A stretch of 64,000 nucleotides of DNA from assembly GCA_021234535.1 (NCBI GenBank), contig CM037832.1, forward strand, positions 8,253,575 to 8,317,574, in the 5' to 3' direction. Made by a program: the position numbers and the translations under genes. Origin of the DNA: Stichopus chloronotus. Its lineage: Eukaryota; Echinodermata; Holothuroidea; Aspidochirotida; Stichopodidae. Positions 1 through 12,440 of the stretch are shown one piece after another (position 1 is the stretch's first letter; each line of letters starts with the position of its first letter). Under the pieces are notes generated by a model. The model was not told where the DNA came from. It saw nothing but the letters and a program-made list of their open reading frames with translations, and made no database searches.

Positions 1-243
1 TCGAAAGGCCGAAAAAGGCATTTATTTCAGTGACGACTGGCAATGTTGTAGCAGTAGGGAAAGTCAAAGTGAAGTTCTGCTGCCGTAGCAGACGACAGAG
101 TTGTTATTGTGTTTATCTCCTAATCCTGTGTAAGTCCTTAGAAATTTCAGTAACTATACAAAGAGTAGATTACGGTGTGACATAGGCGGCACAAACCTCA
201 CTTCAAAGCGTACTGCCTCCATCTAAATAACAGCTCCCTGCTT

Positions 244-1030
244 TGACCAACCCACACACTAAATATTAGTCAAGATTGAGCTCCTTGAGATGCCGTGTTT
301 ACCATGTTTTCACAGTTTGACTTCTAATGACCTCAGATGACCTTTGACCTTTCCACAAAACAGAGGGATCATCTACTCACTATGACCAACCCACACACTA
401 CGTATGAAATTAAACAAGATTACACTTCTTGAGATACCATGTTTACAAGGTTTTCAGTTTGACCTCTGATGACCTCAAACGACCTTAGATCTTCACCATA
501 AACAATAGTGATCATCTACTCAATATGACCAACCCACACACTACGTATGAAATTAAACAAGATTACGCTTCTTGAGATACCATGTTTACAAGGTTTTCAG
601 TTTGACCTCTGATGACCTCAAACGACCTTAGACCTTCACCATAAACAATAGGGATCATCTACCCACTATGACCAACCCACACACTAAGTATGACATTGAT
701 CCCTTCTTGAGATACTGTGTTTACAAAGTTTTCACATTTTGACTTCTGGTGACCTCGAACAATCTTTGACCTGTACGAAAAATAGTAGGGATCATCTACT
801 TAATATGACCAACCCACACATGAAGTACCACATAAGTCATGGCTATACTTCTAGAGATATAGTGTTTACAAGGGTTTCACAATTTGACCTCTGGTGACCT
901 CAATGACCTTTGACCTCCACCAAAAACAATTGGGATCACCTACTCAATATGAACAACTCACACACCAAGTATGAGATAAGTCAAGGCTCCTCTTCTTGAG
1001 ATATCGTGCTTAGCGAGCAAGGCATCACAC
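244..1030. repeat. Tandem repeat, about 140-bp period, 5-6 units
   Basis: The phrase GACCAACCCACACACTA starts units near 245, 383, 527, 670 and 808, with a decayed one near 951. Each unit also has CTTGAGATACCATGTTTACA and TGACCTC..TGACCTT. The second and third units are nearly identical, which points to recent local expansion. Related units occur at 8.16-8.72 kb and, inverted, at 38.5-39.5 kb. Confidence 0.85.
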
Positions 1031-1429
1031 ACACACACACAACATCACCATGGCATTGATTCCTTTTGCCTTTGGCAAGGAATCAAAAATGTGGATACAG
1101 AACTTGCTAAGTTTCAGTGTTGTCCTGAATACATGGCACAAAAGAGCAACAAATGACTAGTGGCTACAGCAAGGTAAGTGAGAAACTTTGAAAGAAGAGG
1201 GAACAAAGAGTCAGGTCATTGCACTTCACTTAAAGTTTAAAGACTCCATCAACCTGCAAAACAAGCAAATCAAACAGTTGCTTTGAGCAACCCTGTTTCA
1301 ACATCACTTCAAAGCTTAGATTTTAAGAAAAGAATAACCATCCCTGTATCTGTCTATTTTTAACAAAACTTGAGTCTCACATTAAATGTCAGAAAAGAGC
1401 AGTTTGCTTTATTACTAAAGCACAGTCCA

Positions 1430-1965
1430 AAGGCAGACAATGATTAAAACTGGACAAATCAGGACCCAAAGATAACTTTGCCCATTATTCCAGTAAATCT
1501 ACTTTAAAACGCTAACAAATGGTTCATGGCATAACTGCTCGTGCTGGTTCCAGACGTCCGAGAGTCACCCATGTCACTACTTTACTGAGTTCCCTTACTG
1601 GCTCCCTGTTGAGTCTCAAACTCTGCTTAAATTTATGCTGATTTTGATTGAACATTAAATGGTAACGCCTCCTACATCAAGGAACTGGTTGAACTATATT
1701 AGACCAGACCTGGTCTAAGGTCAGTGAGCAAACAATTCCTGACCATACCCAAAGCACCTGTGGTTGTTATGGTGATTGGTCTTTTTGCTGTCTTTGCCTG
1801 TAAGTAATACAATAATTTCCCACTTGAGCTCTGTAATTCAACAGCAGTTCAGTGCTTTAAATCCAGATTAAGAATTTAGGTCTCTTCAATGTTAGGATTT
1901 CTTTTGTGAGGTGCTTTGAGCCTTTGTGGGGAAAGCACTACATAAATATTTAGATGTATGAATGT
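1430..1965 (+). mobile_element. Decayed L2/CR1-type LINE, 3' end fragment
   Basis: Broken reading frames recall the C-terminal tail of L2/CR1-like LINE ORF2: a WLPVES-like piece near 1600, then NFPLEL..STAVQCFKSRL near 1820. The fragment ends with GTGCTTTGAG...AAAGCACTACATAAATAT at about 1910-1955, which resembles the structured 3' end of these LINEs. It has many stops and indels and lies in the receptor gene, in the opposite direction. Confidence 0.6.
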
Positions 1966-1992
1966 ATGTAAAGGGTGGTCCAAGCAACCAAC

Positions 1993-2363
1993 CTCTTGCT
2001 CTCCTCCATTTGAGGGATCAGTCTTTCCTTCAGTGACCTTGACATAGTCCATATAGAAGCCGGACTCCACCTCAAAGAACAAAAACCGTAATTGCACTAT
2101 GCCCTCTTGCCCCAAGGATATACGCCACACACAGTCCAAGTTGTCGTAGTAATTTTCCGGGAAGTTGGGGGAGGCAAACCAGCCAGAAAGTCCCACCAGG
2201 GAGTACTGGCAGATGGTGGTACAGCTCTCCTCGTCGTCCCCGTTCTCACAGTCGTTGTGACCGTCACACTTCCGTATCTCTTCAAAGCACTGAAGACGAT
2301 TGGTTACTGAAGATATGCATTCAAAGTGATGGCTGGGACATGATGTCGAGTGGGGTGTTGTAG
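1993..2363 (-). CDS. LRP12-like exon, second LDLa module plus first half of CUB2
   Basis: A 371-nt exon between a TACCCAG acceptor and a GTTGGT donor, entering in phase 1 and leaving in phase 0. It encodes TTPHSTSCPSHHFEC, an LDLa with the unusual longer C-C spacing also seen in LRP12, and KCDGHNDCENGDDEESC. CUB2 then starts: CQYSLVGLSGWFASPNFP, C-VWRI, and MDYVKVTEG. The CUB is cut mid-domain, so at least one more exon must lie further left. I found none convincing in 1-1992. Confidence 0.8.
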
Positions 2364-5300
2364 CTGGGTACAAAGAGAGAAAACAAAACCATAGGTCTAT
2401 AAGATGTCAGAGTGAAACAAAAGTGGTGTAGCTGGGGGCAGTAGGTCGTGCAACCCACACCTTTCTGACCCCCCTCCCCCCAAGTTAGAATATTTTTGCG
2501 CAGTACTTTTTTGCAGTGTGAGTAATCGTAAGAGTAACATTGTCAGAGCAGTAATGCATCACACTGAAATGAAAGGCAGTAGCACTGGAATGACACTCTC
2601 TGTATTTGGGCAAATATAATACTGATGCACCCCATCCACTATGACCCAAGACAGATGCCAAGATGCCACATGGTTTACAACATGTCATGTAACAGCAATT
2701 TTTTGCAATAAGTTGTTGTTGTTCTTTGAAATCTTTGAAGTATTTGGTTAACTTTGATATTTGACAACAGTGAAAAATTGAGATTGGGTTTATTCTAGAT
2801 GGCCTTGAAATGTTGTGAAAATTAAGGTCACATCTCTTGAACTTTTGACAGGCAAGGCTATCAAGAAATAGAAATCATATCTGAATAGTTGAGTCTTTGT
2901 GATATCACAGATTTTCAGCAATGCAACAAAGAACGCAAAGTAGATACAGTATTCATTTAAGAGTCCAATAGTGTTCTTATGCTCTCTTGGTCGTCCTATA
3001 CAGGCTTGTAGACCATGCCCTGATAAATCATGATTGACAGCTTTGAAGCGATATCGTTTAAAGTCCAAAGGGAGATGAAACAGTCGTATTTTGCGCTATT
3101 TTTGGTGGCCAGTCACGAGTATATGATGCATGTAGTGGGTGGGTTCAACATGACAACAAGGGCATACGTAGTGCTATTTTGCAACCGTCTATGAAGTCAC
3201 CTTTCAAGAAATTCAAACCTTGAATCTCATCATTTTAAGCCACACAATTTGTTGAATAGCACAGTATCATTTAAACATTTTTTTAAATAACCAGATGTAA
3301 GCAAAGTTACAACGAGTCGACTGTTAACCTTGTCTATAAAATACAGAGTCACCGAGGTGGTTAGACTATGTAGTATACCTTACCACATTAAGATATGATT
3401 ATTTTGAATTTTGGAAAGGCTGCATGCGATATTTTCTATTTATTTTCCCAAGATACTTCCATACACTAAAACTTCATAAATAAATGTAATATAGTTTGAT
3501 TCACATGAAATATGTAACATCTTAAGAAGCATTTGAGTTTTAAAAGCAATATCAATAGGTTTTCGTGATCGAACTTGGTCATACTGAAATGGTTTTCAAG
3601 CAACTATACATACACTGACAAAACGTTGGCAAAAACCTATGTACAAGATTTGCATTGCCCTTTAGCAATGTTTTTGGTGGGAAATCAAGGAGCTTGATCA
3701 ATCGCCCTCCTTCGGAATTTTCAGGTCCTATGGAGCCAATCACACCGTAAAAATGCAATCACTGTAAATAGCACCTGGCAGTTATGTGTCAATGTATTGT
3801 AAATCGCCATACCAAAGGGTGAAATGAAAATTCATCTGCCCTCCCTCACCCTCAAAAATAAAGTCTGACAGAGAGCGCAGAGAGTTTACTTACGCAGCCC
3901 CGGGCAATCCGCCTCATCTGAACTGTCTCCACACTCGTTTTGATTGTTACACCTCCAACCACTCAAGACGCACTTCCCATTGAGACACTGGAATTGATGA
4001 CTTGGACAGGCACGTGAGGGTGACATCGGTCCTACACGATACAAAAAGGAACAAAACAACGACAAATAATCCGGAATATCACTTCTAACACTTCAATGTT
4101 TTCAAAGCATCCCACTTGGGATTTTAGAGTTTGTTGGGTGTTTCTTTGCCCCTCAATGTCCCAAAACAATGTCAACTGACAATTAGACATTTCACTTCCA
4201 ACAGTCACAGCAAACAGTGGCAATTGGATTGTACCACGGATGTACACAGTGTTGATAACTGCAACGCAAAAAAACGTCACCGGTAGTTCCAACAGTTTTG
4301 AAACCTCATTTCCAGTAAACACACTCAAGTGGCAACAATCTTAATTCTTGTTGACCAAAATGCCCTCCACCAAATACAATTGTTTTAGTTTTCATTTTAT
4401 TATAACTTATTGAAGACAGTTCTGAAGAGGCTTAAAGTCTTTCATCTACAGATCTGCTGTTCCTTGACATATATGACTATTACTGTGTGTTTCAGAAAAA
4501 CAACCATCCCCACAGACAACCAATATCACCTACCTCCCACCCCAACATCTCTGACATTGTGGCAGGTAAATAAGTGTTTGCAGCGAGTCCAAACTCTGAA
4601 CCCAGATACCTGCCTGTGCACAGTCCGTCAGGTACCCCAAAACGCAACTTCCGTTAGGCTTCGAGTTTACAGTGAAGCCATAATACATTTTTGCTTGGCA
4701 GATTTATTGTAACACCACGCATCTTACCCACGGGCGAGACAATGAAGTATCCTTAGTTGCATATATGCCGATATTTGTCACATGTGCAATATACATTACT
4801 GAAACTTTGTGACCTGTTAGCAAATTTCAAAACCGGGTCCCTACACCTTATGTTAGGTACAGGACTCAAACATTTTCGCACACGATACTCACCTCTGATA
4901 TACGTCAAGTTGAACCTTGCATTTATGTCATCCTTGTTGACAACCATAGATATGGATATGGTCCCATCCCCTAAGGCACTGATGTAGGGTTCCATGGGCG
5001 GTTTCACGCCGGTGTAAAATATGGGTTACCTTCACCACGCGATGGGCCGATGGATAGCCAGGAATTGTTATTATTTGGAAAATGGAACACTTCAAAACTG
5101 AAAGAGTTAACAGCAGAATGATTGGTTTGAGAAATCTGTTGTGAAAAAATTAAAATTTCAATTTAAGTGGTTGAAATTAAAGTTTAACTTTCTTGTCCAG
5201 AGTGATATCAGAGTTAGCATTAAACTTAGATACACTGCACAAACTATGTAAATAAAAAAAAAATGAAGTTAGAAAGTGTCCCATTAGACACACATTCTTG

Positions 5301-8300
5301 CACACATCACAGACCACAAACTACATCAGAGAACTCTCTGTCCATACCATCAACGGTTCATGCGGACAGCCATCCGGCCGTCGTTTGCACTTCCAGTTTC
5401 CTATGAAGGCCCATATCGTCTTAAATAGCTCTCAAAATAAACAAATAAAGCCGTGGAATGACACCCTCAAGTTTCCAGATAAATGACCACACAAGTAAAT
5501 ACAGAAGAGTTGCAACAACCTGTCAGTATTAAGTTTTGTGTGTGCTTGCTTCTTACTTTCTCCTTATTGAACATTTTCATTTGTAACAATGACTGTGGTT
5601 GGCTGAAACTTCTGTGGGCAACAGCTGCACCAAAACTCTCAAAATTGCCTCAACCAAAATGTTGACAGTGTCAAATTAAAAATTAAAATGACATGAAAAA
5701 GACTGTTAACTATCAAAATTATTTAAGTGATGGCTTTCGTAATCTGTGATAATGTATGCAACGCTTTAGACTCCATAAGGTGTGAGATTTCAGTCCCCAA
5801 AAAACATGGTTGCACAAGTTTTATTGCTCTATGTACAACCAATTTTGTATGATACTGTAAGTTAGACAATCATCTCCTATTCAGGAGAGCAACATATCGA
5901 TGTCGAAGGTATCGAAAATACCGAAGTTGGTCACAAATGCCAGAAACAGTTAGATCACAATGTGAACAGGACCCTTTACAATTCGCAACATATTCACAAA
6001 ACTTTTGGTTCAAAGGTTTCCTCCTAAGTGGTGTTTTCCTACTCTGTGGATTGTAAATTTCACTGTTGCTTGACATGTAAATGTACGTTTTCACTGTTAG
6101 CGCCTAGACGCGTCACTGATGTGAAAGTATACTGTAACGTCACAGGGTATAAGACTTTCCAATAATTTCGTAATCAAAAGTATTTATAATTATTTTATGT
6201 ATTGTCTACTATAGTGTTTGCACATCCGCTTTTCAAATTTGGGCACACATAACTAAGATTTCTGTCTCAGTGCCAGCATACAATACACAGTACACAACTG
6301 ATGCTGCAAGTGAACAATTTAACACAAAACATGCCTCAATTGACAAAACAACGTTTAAGTATTAATATAAGGGTGTTTAGAAGATCAGGAAACACTAACC
6401 TAAACAAACTAGTAAGGTGGGTGAAGATATTGAGAACTATACGTGGAAACACTAGCATAAACAGGTCTGGTGGGTATTAATACCATCAGTAAAACATTGT
6501 TACCTTGCATACATTTTGAGTTTTGGATAGGAGGAATAAACTAACAAGGTACATGCAATGTGGGAGTTTTTGAAGAGACATTCCACTAACATTCAACATT
6601 GCACCACTTGTACCAAAGACAAGCATATATCCCCAATTGATTGGCGAACCTTAAACACTGAAATACCTCCTTCCACAATCTAGATATTGTTTGCATGTCA
6701 TTTTAATGAGTTTGTCAGCAAATCTGAATGCAAAACAGCATTACGCCATATGTTCCTCAAACACACACTTGACTGGTAGGATGATTTTGAGACGAAAGAA
6801 CTAGTAAACTTGGGGGAAGAATTTGAAAGCAATTTTAAAAAATATCATGATGGTAAATGTAAAGACTGTACTCATTATGAGAATGGCGTTTGCAGTTTCA
6901 TTTGGCAAATAAAATTTGATAGTTTCTGTTCCATCTTCACGTTTGGATGTTAAATTTTTCTTGATATCAACTCAGGCTGGGGCTCTGAGTTTGCCAGAAT
7001 AGTTCTACACTACCATACTTCAGGCTAATGACTGCTGTGAGTGGTCTGTGATGTCAGCTACTGTACAGTACTTTCCCCTACACCAAATACCAATACATGT
7101 TCTTGTCTTATGTTAAATTACCAGAACATTTTAGTTCTCTGCAAACTCTCAACTGAAAGTTAATCAAAGAGAATTTGACTTTAAGGGTAGTACTCACTTT
7201 CAGTTGACAAATGAACTCGGCATAAATTACAAAAACAAAGAAAAAAAAGATATTTTCAGATAATTTACCCAGAAATGGTATCATGTCTTTTACTATTGCT
7301 GGTTGTTATTGGTTAACTTGGAAAAAGGCTTATTTCTGTGAACCAGCAAATTGTCAGGACACAGTTTCTTCAGCTTCATGTGGAGCACATTCATTGTCAT
7401 TTTTATCAGATAGTCAACTTCTATAAACAATACCTGACTGTTACATATTCTGCAGATCTTGGTTCTATCTTCCATTTGCAGCTTCCAGCCTGTGGCAGTC
7501 CATTGGGGAAGCCAGGACTTGTGAGGTAGCCTGATGGTGCAGTTAAGTGAGTTTCTCCACAATCCAGGCCTGGGCAAATACAAAAATATCACATACACAT
7601 CTACTGTAGTACAAACTGAGTTTACTACCACAATCAAGTCACATAACAATTTGTCTCAATTTTTGTTCGAAACAAAGCCCAGATTTCCTTTGGTCCAAAG
7701 AGTTGAAGCTTGACTTTAAATACCTCAAGGGTTAATTGAAGTTTTTTTTTTAAACGAAATTTGCAAATTAAATATTAAGTAACTCTGTTTATGTTTGTGC
7801 CAATCGACTGTTTCTACCACACACCAAAAGTCAAAAAGGGACAAATCAAAGGGAAAGCACTGTTACCTGCAACAACCAGAATGTTCAAATTGGTTTCCAT
7901 GATCTAATTATGAGTATTTTTTTTATAAATCATAATATAGTACTGCATAAGGTAAGGATGTGTGGCATGCTTGATTTTTATACTATCACGGTATAGTACT
8001 TTGGGATGTAACACATTACTTCTGCTGGCCTATGATGATGACTGATAGGCATTATGAACTCAATATGCTCACCTGCATGCTTAATAAGAGATATGCCCAA
8101 TCTAATTGTCCTGTGATTCCAAGAGTACAATATAAATGGTTTTAACAAATTTGTCCTTGTTGGCAATGAATAGCCCCCATCAAATCAATAGGGTCTTGTA
8201 CTCAATTTGGTACACCCAAACACTACCTCTGTCCAAGTGCGTGCTTTTTAGGAGTTTCACTATTGGACCCCTGGTGACCCCAAATGACTTTTGATCTCCA

Positions 8301-9689
8301 TCAAAATCGTTAGACTTCTTGTACTTTCGCAGTACACCTACACACTATATGTAAGATCTACCCGAGCTTCCTTCTTGAGATATCATGACCTATCACGATT
8401 TTACCACTTGACACCTGTTGACCTCATATAACCTTTGATTTCCACCACAAGAGAGGTTCCTGTGCTCAACGTCCTACAACTACAGTACAGTACATACCAA
8501 ATGCATATCAGATCTGTCCAAATTTTGCTTCTTGAGGTATCATGTTTACAAAGATTTAACTATTAGATGTCTGTTGACCCCACATGACCTATGACCTTCA
8601 TCAAAACAATACAGTTCTTGTTCACAATGTGGTGCAGCTGAAAACTTCAATACTGCATCTGTACAACATTCCCTACTTGAGAAACTGTTTACAAACTAGG
8701 CATCACGAACACACACACATACCTTCACCCATACAGTACATACCCAAAGGAATACAGAAATTAAGTATATCATGAAAACCAAGAATCCATGCTACATGTT
8801 TTTAAGATCTACCTTCAAATTTCTACACAATAGACAGTGACATGTCATGGAAGAGCAAAAAAGGAATGTGTTCTGGTATAAAGCAAATTCCAAATGACCT
8901 GATAAAGTTTCTTTCCCAAGTAAGTTTATTTCAATTACAGTAACAGGAAAGATGTCATACTCACTTCCACTGCAATGGTAGATGAGATACATTAAAAGAA
9001 TACCTGAAATTGAGAACAAAACAAGAAAAGAAGACTAAACTTTGTATTCTACCACAGTACCTAATTTTCAAAAAGGTACTTCACACAGTGTCAGGACAAG
9101 ACTGATGGTTGTCACGCAGAGTAATATATTATATGAATTTGACAAAATACTGTGAGATGATAATCTTTGCTACGAAGTAAGATGAAGGATTTTACAGCAA
9201 ACATAGGAGGAAAATGGTTTACTAGATACTGACAATTTGGTACTCTAGCACTGCAAAGAGACTAATTATATGACTATAGATATTTAAGGTAACATGATGC
9301 ACAGTGACTGCATCAGGTCCAAATTTCATACCCAGTAACCTAGGGTCCACAGCCAGTGGGGAACCTGGGCACCAGAAATTATAACTGGTCCCTTTCGGCT
9401 CTAGGTTCATTGTGAAGACATAGTACTACCTTTTGTTTTTTCGCACATTAATGTACCACATGCAGAACCAAGACGTATCTTATGAAGGGGCATGAGAACG
9501 AAGTGTTGTTAAGCAGTGCATGCTTCAGTTTGTCACACCGTACTGTACGATGCAGGTCACTGAAACCTAGGGTCCAGGTAGCAATTTCTGAACTGGGTCG
9601 TGACATCGTCGATCAGGTACCCAGTGCAAACAACTAAAACAATACTGATTGAAGTTGTACTCCAACTCACCTTTATAAAAAGAATACAT
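1993..9689 (-). CDS. LRP12: LRP3/LRP12-like CUB-LDLa receptor, 5' half of gene (runs off the left edge)
   Basis: Six minus-strand exons join with matching phases: 9671-9689 (ATG), 8965-9003, 7434-7569, 4893-5097, 3896-4033 and 1993-2363. The product starts with a signal peptide, then CUB1, LDLa, LDLa and the first half of CUB2. This order, and sequence such as CGET..APSG, CNNQNECGDSSDE, KCDGHNDC and DYVKVTEG, matches LRP12/LRP3, which are CUB-LDLa2-CUB-LDLa2/3-TM proteins. In that family the protein is a type I plasma-membrane receptor of endocytic or signalling type. The rest of CUB2, the further LDLa modules, the membrane segment and the tail would lie left of base 1. The exon at 4893-5097 carries an apparent one-base deletion, so the locus is either mis-sequenced or damaged. 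Assignment to LRP12 rather than LRP3 or LRP10 is not settled. Confidence 0.8.
3896..4033 (-). CDS. LRP12-like exon, first LDLa module
   Basis: A phase 1-1 exon that encodes one complete LDL-receptor class A repeat: CPSHQFQCLNGKCV, then WRCNNQNECGDSSDEADC. All six cysteines and the acidic Ca-binding SDE motif are present. The donor is GTAAGT. The acceptor (GTGTAG) has a weak pyrimidine tract. End positions may be off by one or two bases. Confidence 0.8.
4590..4885 (+). repeat. Dispersed repeat family R1, copy 1
   Basis: Shares blocks such as GTAACACCACGCATCTTAC, ACTGAAACTTTG and AAATTTCAAAACCGGGTCC with 9.29-9.65 kb and 9.84-10.13 kb. About 290 bp. No coding capacity or termini recognised. 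It lies in the intron between CUB1 and LDLa1. Confidence 0.5.
4893..5097 (-). CDS. LRP12-like exon, C-terminal half of CUB1, with one-base frameshift
   Basis: The acceptor is strong (ACTCTTTCAG) and the donor is GTGAGT. The first part reads FEVFHFP..SWLSIGPSRGEG..YFTPA in the phase set by the previous exon, then hits TGA near base 5005. The second part, KPPMEPYISALGDG..FNLTYIRG, is in another frame and leaves in phase 1, which fits the following LDLa exon. The exon is 205 nt, while the flanking phases require 206. The missing base falls exactly where the family has a conserved CUB cysteine. This is either a sequence or assembly error or a real inactivating deletion. Confidence 0.7.
7434..7569 (-). 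CDS. LRP12-like exon, N-terminal half of CUB1
   Basis: A 136-nt exon, TTGCCCAG acceptor and GTATTG donor, entering in phase 1 and leaving in phase 2. It reads LDCGETHLTAPSGYLTSP followed by GFPNGLPQ and CKWKIEP. These are the usual opening CUB elements: first Cys, G-x-ITSPGFP, C-x-W-x-I. Phase and content fit the next exon at 4893-5097. Confidence 0.75.
8160..8720 (+). repeat. Degenerate tandem repeat related to the 244-1030 array
   Basis: About four units of roughly 150 bp share CTTCTTGAGATATCATG, TTGACCTCATATAACCTTTGA and the CCATCAAAA block. They are much more diverged than the units at the left end and lie in the intron between CUB1 and the signal peptide. Confidence 0.65.
8965..9003 (-). 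CDS. LRP12-like exon, signal peptide core
   Basis: A 39-nt exon between a TTTCAG acceptor and a GTGAGT donor, phase 1 on both sides. It encodes ILLMYLIYHCSG, the hydrophobic core and cleavage region. Signal cleavage is likely just before the LDCGET start of CUB1 in the next exon. Confidence 0.6.
9290..9650 (+). repeat. Dispersed repeat family R1, copy 2
   Basis: Diverged copy of the 4.6-kb repeat, recognisable by TCACTGAAACCTAGGGTCC, the CTGAACTGGGTC block and CAGGTACCCAGTGC. It ends just upstream of the start-codon exon of the receptor gene. Confidence 0.45.
9671..9689 (-). CDS. LRP12-like exon with start codon (first part of signal peptide)
   Basis: Reads MYSFYK plus one base of the next codon, then a GTGAGT donor (phase 1). 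Joined to the next exon it gives an uninterrupted signal peptide. The transcription start and any upstream untranslated exon are not visible. A TAG-ended pyrimidine stretch just upstream could be an acceptor for a 5' UTR intron. Confidence 0.55.
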
Positions 9690-9839
9690 GATTTTATGTA
9701 CTGAGAGCTTCTTTCCTTCCTTGTACTAAAGATGGATCAATCTACAAAAAAAAAAAGAAAACTCTCTACAATTCATCGTAACATGCAAACAGAAAGCATG
9801 GACGAGAACTGACTCATTCAGTCGAGTCTGAAGAGTATG

Positions 9840-10130
9840 ATAGCGTTTACACCGGGTTCAAAACTCGCACCCAGGGATCCACATTCTGTACTGTCAATGG
9901 TAGAGTGTAGCTTGCATCTGGCTACGAGTGCGTCGTGACAACATAACACGGCATTTTGCTTTGCATGTTAATGTGACACCATTTATCTTACGTACGGGAA
10001 TGACTATGATGTGTTGTGAGTTGCAAATGCAATACAAATATGATGTATAGGGTACGTCAGTGAAACTTTGGATCTGGGTAACAAATTTCAGAAGCGGGGT
10101 CTGACATGGTTAGTCAGGTACCCGGTTACC
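9840..10130 (+). repeat. Dispersed repeat family R1, copy 3
   Basis: Third copy, with GTGACACCATTTATCTTACG, CAGTGAAACTTTGGATCTG and CAGGTACCCGGTTACC. With copy 2 it forms a close direct pair upstream of the receptor gene. Confidence 0.5.
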
Positions 10131-12230
10131 TGATGCAAACACTAATAGAAACATACCAAAATGACGGCAATTCATTGTCATGTGTAGTTATGGTGTACAA
10201 GACATTAACACATTTCACTACCATTATACAAGAACACGCCAGACATTTATGGACTGAAACATTCACTTCAGTGAAGAGGCTTGATGATATTTCTGGATTC
10301 TGAGATGCACAAGTTCTAAGGAAGAACAAATTTTGTTGTTCTTCAGACAACCATATGGTCCATAACCATATTCAGATTTTATTCAAATAGGGAAAATGTA
10401 ATGATACCATGGAATTTAGAGACAAATTTGCATTGCAAACAGCACAAATAAAAGTATTTATATACTGGATATGACCATACAGTACCTGTAAAGCAGTTTA
10501 ATTGTATTAATGACATATTATTTGGCACAATGACTCAATTTAGAAGAAGGCAACAGCATTGCGTAACATGTCTCGTCCCTTTGAACGACCTGATAAAATT
10601 TGATTCAATCACTTCATGCTACAGTTTAAAGTGACGTTACTTTTCAATGCACACACTACAGTAATTCATAATGGGAGACTTAGGAGACTATGACAAAAGG
10701 TGTACACTACAGTATGCAGGTGTGCCCTGTAATTACACCTAACATCTAACATGTTCTTTGATAGGCTACTAAAGCTACCTTACAGCTAGGCTGAACACAC
10801 AATACTCAGTCACAAAGAAACTAAGTAGCTACTTCTAACTTTTCACAGAATACAGTCATAGTTTCTTCATTTATTACAATCACCATTTGCTTGCTCAGCC
10901 TGACACATTTGAATGATCACTACCATTACTGATTCTCTTCGGGATTTTCTGTGCAAGGTCCTTAAATCGGGAGATTCTCCTTACTAACACGTGCTACAAG
11001 TGCAGGATCCTTTTCTAATGACAGCTTGGCAGACCTTGCGGTTCTCCTGTACATATCGTATATGTAGAGTGCACTCACTGGAAACACTGCACAGCACATC
11101 AATGTTTGACAAACTTCAACAAGCAAAGGATGGTTACAGTGTCGTGATGCCAGAGAGATGTCAAAAGTATTAGTAATTTTGTCTCAAGAATAAATCTATT
11201 ATTCACAAAATTCCAGCACATCTTCATGGGTGTACATATATCAGCTCCATCAAACCTGTCAAAATTAATTCCCATTAAAACCATCCTCTTTTAATACTTT
11301 GAGACAAAACGGTTACTATCGATATTTTCCTGACATTGGTGAAGTAAAGATAGAAATGGCATGCAGTGTGCATGCCAGGCTCTCTTTTTCTCTCAAGTAA
11401 ACACATTTACAGAAAAAGAAATTTCAAAATCATAAAAATGAAAAGAGTGTTGCAATGTTAGAAATTTAAACAAAATGAGAGTATGGCTCAGTTATTGCAT
11501 CTTTCCTTTCTTCTTCTGCAATGTTTTCAAAATGACCGACCATCTTTCTTTCCACGTACTGTATTGAAGAAGAAAATGCAAACAGCATGCAAATCCCGAG
11601 TGATCAACCATACTTGCCAATGCACATCGACAAACAATCCATTACTAACGTATAAATGACACATGAATTCACAATCTCTATTGCAGTATCATTTCCTGTT
11701 TTATGTTCTATTTCCTGCTTGATGCTATCATTGATGTCAGGGTACATCCTTTCTCTTTCTTAAAAAGATAACTGTCATTCAACGAGAACAGCCGCGGAAT
11801 GGGACCGTCGACCATATTGGCTTGAAGTAAATATTCTTGTAAAAAACAAGATCTAAAGTGGTCAAGATTACAGCGTGTGAGGTTACAACTCGGTCAATTT
11901 AAACTACAGTAAATATTCTGTTTGCTTGCAGATCTGATCAAAAGCAAAAAATCAATCAGCAAAACGATGAACGGAATAAATGTGAAGATGACAAGAAGCT
12001 ATTTATTGAATGTACTTTCTTAACAGCTTACCATGTTTCATTCCACCATGGTACAATATTTAACACTTGACTTAGATGAAAGGTGGAGGCTTAATAACCT
12101 GTGCTGAGTAAACCTGCATGATTGCACAATCATCGCTACTCATAGTGGAGGAAGAACCAGGAGAGGGGAGGAGGGCTTGGGGCATCATCCCCCCCCCCCC
12201 AGGAAAAAGGGGAATCTGATACACATTACC
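10131..12230. other. Non-coding stretch, nothing recognised
   Basis: Only short open frames with no family resemblance and no paired splice signals. It would be promoter-proximal or intergenic to the receptor gene if that gene starts near 9.7 kb. Confidence 0.4.
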
Positions 12231-12231
12231 A

Positions 12232-12440
12232 TTTTTCATTGACTGACTTCAATCTCATTGATAAAATTGCTGACATGACATCCCTATTTCAAGGCTGGGT
12301 ATACAGCTTAAAACATTCAAGAAATGCCGTTTCCAGGAAACTGAGGGGCTTGTAAAGCCAAAACATTTCTTGTACTGTAAGCTCCACATCAACTGATGGT
12401 GGTGCCCCACTTAGATAGTCCTGCCAGCATTCCGCCTTCT
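12232..12440 (+). repeat. Dispersed repeat family R2 (ATCCCTATTTCAAGGCTG)
   Basis: The core GACATCCCTATTTCAAGGCTG and the downstream GCCGTTTCCAGGAAAC, GTAAAGCCAAAACATTTC and TGGTGGTGCCCC blocks recur with changes near 20.55, 21.0, 21.34 and 27.2 kb. Part of this family carries the phrase GGTGGCGCTCCCC. Confidence 0.55.

Noticed and set aside
2092..2310. Plus-strand and second minus-strand frames over the LDLa/CUB exon
   Set aside because: Shadows of the real receptor exon in other frames.
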